17,289 nt of DNA from Bacillota bacterium (lineage in GTDB: Bacteria > Bacillota > Syntrophomonadia > Syntrophomonadales > Syntrophomonadaceae), in NCBI GenBank assembly GCA_023395515.1, contig JAEWZB010000046.1, positions 1 to 17,289 on the forward strand. Direction: 5' to 3'. The translations under genes were made by a program, and so were the position numbers. Shown piece after piece: positions 14,910 through 17,289 of the stretch (position 1 is the first letter of the stretch; each line of letters starts with the position of its first letter). Below the pieces are notes generated by a model. It worked only from the letters and a program-made list of their open reading frames with translations, was not told where the DNA came from and did not search any database.

Positions 14910-15113
14910 TTAAGATTTTTTGTGACTTTTTTCTAATTCATGCAAATCATGCAGCAGATTTTCTAAGGGAACATGGTGAGCGCGAGCACCCTGCTCAACG
15001 GTTTCAAATCTTAAGCCCCTTCAGCCTCCACAGGTAATCCCATGTTTGGCAAAAATACGTCCGGCTCCGGGAATGGATAAAGCTTGCTCCAGTGGAGTAT
15101 TTCCGGTAATAAT
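14910..15113 (-). CDS. Candidate selenocysteine-containing DUF1858-type redox protein
   Basis: The minus strand encodes a 67-residue protein if TGA at 15023-15021 is read as selenocysteine. It begins I-T-G-N-T-P-L-E-Q-A-L and continues A-K-H-G-I-T-C-G-G-U-G-G, then R-F-E-T-V-E-Q-G-A and a basic end. This matches the DUF1858 (hybrid-cluster-protein-associated) domain, which has H-G-x-x-C-x-x-C at the same place; the TGA sits exactly at the second Cys (Cys28/Sec31). The reading frame stays conserved-looking for 36 codons beyond it. A SECIS-like hairpin lies 24 nt further on. The start appears to be ATT (15113-15111), with a strong Shine-Dalgarno GGGAGGTGA (15128-15120) 9 nt away; no ATG, GTG or TTG is available in frame. 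A decayed Cys homologue is the alternative. Confidence 0.7.
14981..15000 (-). promoter_or_regulatory. Candidate bacterial SECIS element
   Basis: On the minus strand, GAGCA-GGG-TGCTC forms a 5-bp stem with a GGG loop (14996-14984). It extends with a single bulged U to a C-G, G-C and U-G lower stem. The apical loop begins 29 nt after the UGA, within the 16-37 nt range described for bacterial SECIS elements, and carries the expected loop G residues. The bulged U resembles the E. coli fdhF element. Folding was done by eye. Confidence 0.6.
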
Positions 15114-15128
15114 GTTAAGTCACCTCCC

Positions 15129-15157
15129 AAATAAAATTACGGGGGATAATCCCCCGT
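15129..15157 (-). terminator. Terminator of the SASP gene
   Basis: The palindrome at 15139-15157 forms an 8-bp G-rich stem with a 3-nt loop. On the minus strand it is followed by TAATTTTATTT (15138-15129). It lies between the SASP stop and the Shine-Dalgarno of the selenoprotein candidate, so that gene depends on readthrough or on its own promoter. Confidence 0.75.
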
Positions 15158-15172
15158 GGTGCGAGTTTATAT

Positions 15173-15355
15173 TTATTTAAGATTGGAATTTGAAAGGTTT
15201 CGCTCAGCCATCTGAATGGCTGTTCTGACTATATTGCCACAATCTCTGGAACTAACAGAACCCCAGCCTTCAGAAGCAACAATCTGATCAACCCCTAATT
15301 CTTTAGCTATCTCATATTTTAATTTTTCAGACATAATACCTCTGCTTCTAGCCAC
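15173..15355 (-). CDS. Small, acid-soluble spore protein, alpha/beta type
   Basis: SASPs coat and protect DNA in dormant spores and are degraded at germination. The 60-residue protein has the family signature: I-M-S-E-K-L-K-Y-E-I-A-K-E-L-G-V (about residues 7-22), then E-G-W-G-S-V-S-S-R-D-C-G-N-I-V (about 29-43) and a final helix A-I-Q-M-A-E-R. The GTG start at 15355 is chosen because AGGAGG lies 8 nt upstream; a longer GTG start at 15385 would run through that ribosome site. A CATATTA at 15420-15414 resembles a sigma-G -10 box, but I see no convincing -35. A Cys in the second conserved block is unusual to my memory. The gene is monocistronic by its terminator. Confidence 0.88.
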   Translation of the reverse strand: MARSRGIMSEKLKYEIAKELGVDQIVASEGWGSVSSRDCGNIVRTAIQMAERNLSNSNLK

Positions 15356-15503
15356 GCAAAAAACCTCCTCATATTTTTCTCGCACTTGATATTATTTTTA
15401 GTAATATTACAATTAATATGGCTAGTTTTTTATCGAATATTTGTAAAGTCTTTGCAACAAATTAAAAATTTTTCATATTACAAAAATAAGGAGGAAAAAA
15501 CTT

Positions 15504-16382
15504 ATGAGATATGAAGGTAATATTTTCAGACCACCCAGTGAAGGTAGAAGCTATATACTGCAATGCACAGTAGGGTGTACCCATAATCGTTGTACTTTTT
15601 GCGCCATGTATAAAGACAAAAAATTCCGGGTAAGAACTATGGAAGAAATTAAAACTGATATCCGTATGGCTAAGCAATATTATGGAGATGTGGAAAAAGT
15701 TTTTTTAGCTGATGGAGATGCTTTAGCTATGGCTACTGATGATTTGTTAGAAGTAATCAATATTTTATATAAAACCTTTCCCAGTTTGCGTCATGTAGGT
15801 ATATATGCCAGTCCTGACAGTATTATCAGTAAACAGATTTCAGAATTAACTGCCTTGAAAGCTGCCGGGTTAACTATTGCATATCTGGGGGTAGAAACGG
15901 GTGATCCGGAGCTGCTTAAAGATATTCGTAAAGGTGTAACCTATGAGGAAATGGTTCAAGCTGGTAAGATGATACGCAGTGCCGGTATTTTACTCTCGGT
16001 TACCGTTTTATTAGGCTTAGCCGGCCGAACTCCGCAAGCGGTGGCTCATGCTAAAAATACGGCTAAAATACTAAATGAAATGAACCCTGATTATATAGGA
16101 GCCTTGACCCTAATGTTAGTGCCTAATACGGTACTTTATAACCGCCAGCAAAAAGGAGAATTTGAATTACCTGGTCCTTTTGAAATTTTGGATGAAATGT
16201 ATATGATGATTGAGGATTTAGAGGTAAAAGATACCGAATATAGAAGTAATCATGCTTCCAATTATTTGCCCATAAAAGGGAGATTACCGGAAGACAAAGA
16301 AGAAATTCTGGCTTTAATTAAAGATATTATTGAAAAAAATGATAGAAAATATCTGCGTCCTGATTATTTAAGAGCCCTATAG
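15504..16382 (+). CDS. Radical SAM protein of unknown substrate (Elp3/B12-binding-like core)
   Basis: This 292-residue protein has four cysteines near the start, C-T-V-G-C-T-H-N-R-C-T-F-C. In related COG1032/Elp3-type proteins the stretch G-C-S-H-N-K-C-T-F-C carries the 4Fe-4S ligands. Downstream are F-L-A-D-G-D-A-L, Y-L-G-V-E-T-G and L-L-G-L-A-G-R, the core strands of the TIM-barrel fold, and a C-terminal R-S-N-H-A-S-N-Y-L-P segment that looks conserved. No B12-binding or TRAM domain is present. AAGGAGG (15488-15494) supports ATG 15504. The 118-bp region shared with the divergent SASP gene is AT-rich, with a weak TTGCAA plus TATTAC promoter candidate near 15452-15481. The function is unknown; the neighbours give no clear clue. 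Confidence 0.8.
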   Translation: MRYEGNIFRPPSEGRSYILQCTVGCTHNRCTFCAMYKDKKFRVRTMEEIKTDIRMAKQYYGDVEKVFLADGDALAMATDDLLEVINILYKTFPSLRHVGIYASPDSIISKQISELTALKAAGLTIAYLGVETGDPELLKDIRKGVTYEEMVQAGKMIRSAGILLSVTVLLGLAGRTPQAVAHAKNTAKILNEMNPDYIGALTLMLVPNTVLYNRQQKGEFELPGPFEILDEMYMMIEDLEVKDTEYRSNHASNYLPIKGRLPEDKEEILALIKDIIEKNDRKYLRPDYLRAL

Positions 16383-16421
16383 TAAACACTTAGACTATCC
16401 TAAGACGCAATATGAAACTTA

Positions 16422-16430
16422 TGGTATAAT
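16422..16430 (+). promoter_or_regulatory. Extended -10 promoter of the DUF47 gene
   Basis: TGGTATAAT combines a perfect TATAAT (16425-16430) with the TG of an extended -10, 40 bp upstream of the start codon. No clear -35 is visible. Confidence 0.55.
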
Positions 16431-16470
16431 GTAGTAATTCTGATGAGAGATAGTTTGAGGGGAGATAGCT

Positions 16471-17097
16471 TTGAGATTATTTGGCCGAAAAGATGAGCAG
16501 TTATTTGTACTATTCTCGGAAAGTGCTCGGATGGTAGTACAAGGAGGAGCTATTTTGCAAGATGTAGTTAATGATTATACTGATCTTGATGCAAAATTAG
16601 CCAAACTAACTGCTATGGAGCATGAAGGTGACAAAATAATTGAGGAACTGGTAAGGCGGTTAAATATTAGCTTCATTTTACCTTTTGACCGGGAAGATGC
16701 TTTTCGCTTAGTACAAAGTCTTTCGGTTGTATTAGATTATATTACCGGGATAATCGACCGTATGATTTTGTATAAAGCCGGGCCCCCCGATGCCAGAGTA
16801 AAAGAAATGGTAGAGGTGCTTTGCGATAGCCTGCTTTTACAAGAAAAAGCTTTTAATTTATTGAATAAAGTGGAACAGAATAAAAAGGAGATTTTATCTT
16901 GCTGTGCCGAGATTACTAAGTTAGAACGCAAGCAAGATAGCCTATATAGAAATGGTTTAGCCAATTTGTTTGAAAATGTAGTTGAACCTATAGAGATAAT
17001 CAAATGGCGTGAAGTATATGAACATATAGAAATGGCGCAAGATTATGTGCAGCAAGTGGCCGAACTGATTAGTAATATAGTGGTTAAATACTCTTAA
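16471..17097 (+). CDS. DUF47 / PhoU-like phosphate transport accessory protein
   Basis: This is a 208-residue, all-helical cytoplasmic protein of the DUF47 family, which is distantly PhoU-like and usually encoded next to a Pit-type phosphate permease. The sequence shows the typical F-x-x-L-F-x-E-S-A start, the E-H-E-G-D-K-I (about residues 50-56) metal-cluster-type motif, R-L-N-I-S-F-I-L-P-F-D-R-E-D, and a second E-R-K-Q-D motif (about 150). A TTG start at 16471 follows GAGGGGAG (16457-16464) with 6-nt spacing. No pit gene follows; a bidirectional terminator does. It has its own extended -10 promoter. The specific partner is unknown. Confidence 0.85.
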   Translation: MRLFGRKDEQLFVLFSESARMVVQGGAILQDVVNDYTDLDAKLAKLTAMEHEGDKIIEELVRRLNISFILPFDREDAFRLVQSLSVVLDYITGIIDRMILYKAGPPDARVKEMVEVLCDSLLLQEKAFNLLNKVEQNKKEILSCCAEITKLERKQDSLYRNGLANLFENVVEPIEIIKWREVYEHIEMAQDYVQQVAELISNIVVKYS

Positions 17098-17107
17098 ATT
17101 AACTTAA

Positions 17108-17143
17108 AAAACCCTTGATGATTAAATAAACATCAAGGGTTTT
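17108..17143. terminator. Bidirectional terminator
   Basis: Thirteen-base perfect arms (17108-17120 and 17131-17143) enclose a 10-nt AT-rich loop, with A residues on the left and T residues on the right. It lies between the convergent DUF47 gene and the minus-strand gene at the window edge. Confidence 0.88.
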
Positions 17144-17158
17144 CTGTATTTATCAGTA

Positions 17159-17287
17159 TTAACGGGTACGTGACCACACATATACCGTTTCTCCGCCATC
17201 ACCTTTAATAAGCACCCGGGCGTATTCTGCAATATCAGTAGTAGTTAAAGCTACTGCTTCCCCGGGATAGCCTTCCGGTTTTAAATC
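17159..17287 (-). CDS. C-terminal end of an unrecognised gene (partial)
   Basis: The minus strand is open from the window edge to TAA at 17161-17159, giving 42 codons. The peptide contains E-G-Y-P-G-E-A-V, I-A-E-Y-A-R-V-L-I-K and a final V-Y-V-W-S-R-T-R. Codon use looks like that of its neighbours, and the terminator at 17108-17143 is correctly placed downstream. I do not recognise the family, and no cysteines, membrane segment or known motif is visible in this part. Confidence 0.6.
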   Translation of the reverse strand, partial: DLKPEGYPGEAVALTTTDIAEYARVLIKGDGGETVYVWSRTR

Positions 17288-17289
17288 CA

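Noticed and set aside
14910..15113. Calling this interval intergenic or a simple pseudogene
   Set aside because: The TGA sits exactly at a redox Cys position, with a SECIS-like hairpin and family-like sequence on both sides.
1..17289. CRISPR arrays, tRNA or rRNA genes
   Set aside because: Reading both strands I saw no regularly spaced repeat-spacer arrays beyond the three short 11-mers, and no tRNA- or rRNA-like segments.

Overview
The window looks like the chromosome of an anaerobic, spore-forming Firmicute of the Peptococcaceae/Desulfitobacterium/Heliobacteria type. This rests on an alpha/beta-type small acid-soluble spore protein, System II cytochrome c assembly genes (resB/resC) fused to a haem operon, two NirJ/Ahb-type radical SAM enzymes, and many c-type haem motifs. 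The assignment is inferred from gene content; no rRNA or marker phylogeny is available here.

Region 1 (1-3013) is an accessory, partly decayed respiratory locus. It holds an intact lipoprotein with one CxxCK and four CxxCH motifs (NrfA-like). A perfect 16-bp hairpin follows, then a MarR-like relic, the C-terminal part of an IS1595-like transposase on the minus strand, and a second NrfA-like pentahaem gene. That second gene has lost its 5' end and carries three frameshifts. A strong terminator closes the region.

Region 2 (3110-13377) is one long co-directional operon for making haem and attaching it to cytochromes. It starts from a clear sigma-A promoter preceded by three tandem 11-bp repeats. 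The order is resB, resC, precorrin-2 dehydrogenase, hemA, hemC, cobA-hemD fusion, nirJ2/ahbD-like, a possible 26-codon ORF, hemL, a small dihaem cytochrome and a five-haem NapC/NrfH-type cytochrome. Glutamyl-tRNA is converted to ALA (HemA, HemL) and on to uroporphyrinogen III (HemC, HemD). The CobA domain and the Met8-like dehydrogenase then give precorrin-2 and sirohydrochlorin. The Ahb-type radical SAM proteins point to the sirohaem route to haem. hemB and ahbA/ahbB are not in the window. hemL has one in-frame TAA.

Region 3 (13378-14906) is a separate nirJ1/ahbC-like unit. Its upstream region is a degenerate copy of the hemC 3' end plus the hemC-cobA spacer, and near-identical terminators flank the unit.

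Region 4 (14907-17289) holds, on the minus strand, an SASP gene and a hidden selenoprotein candidate. The latter is a DUF1858-type protein whose CxxC motif reads C-G-G-TGA, with a SECIS-like hairpin downstream and an ATT start behind a perfect Shine-Dalgarno. On the plus strand are an uncharacterised radical SAM protein and a DUF47/PhoU-like protein. The C-terminus of an unrecognised minus-strand gene ends the window.
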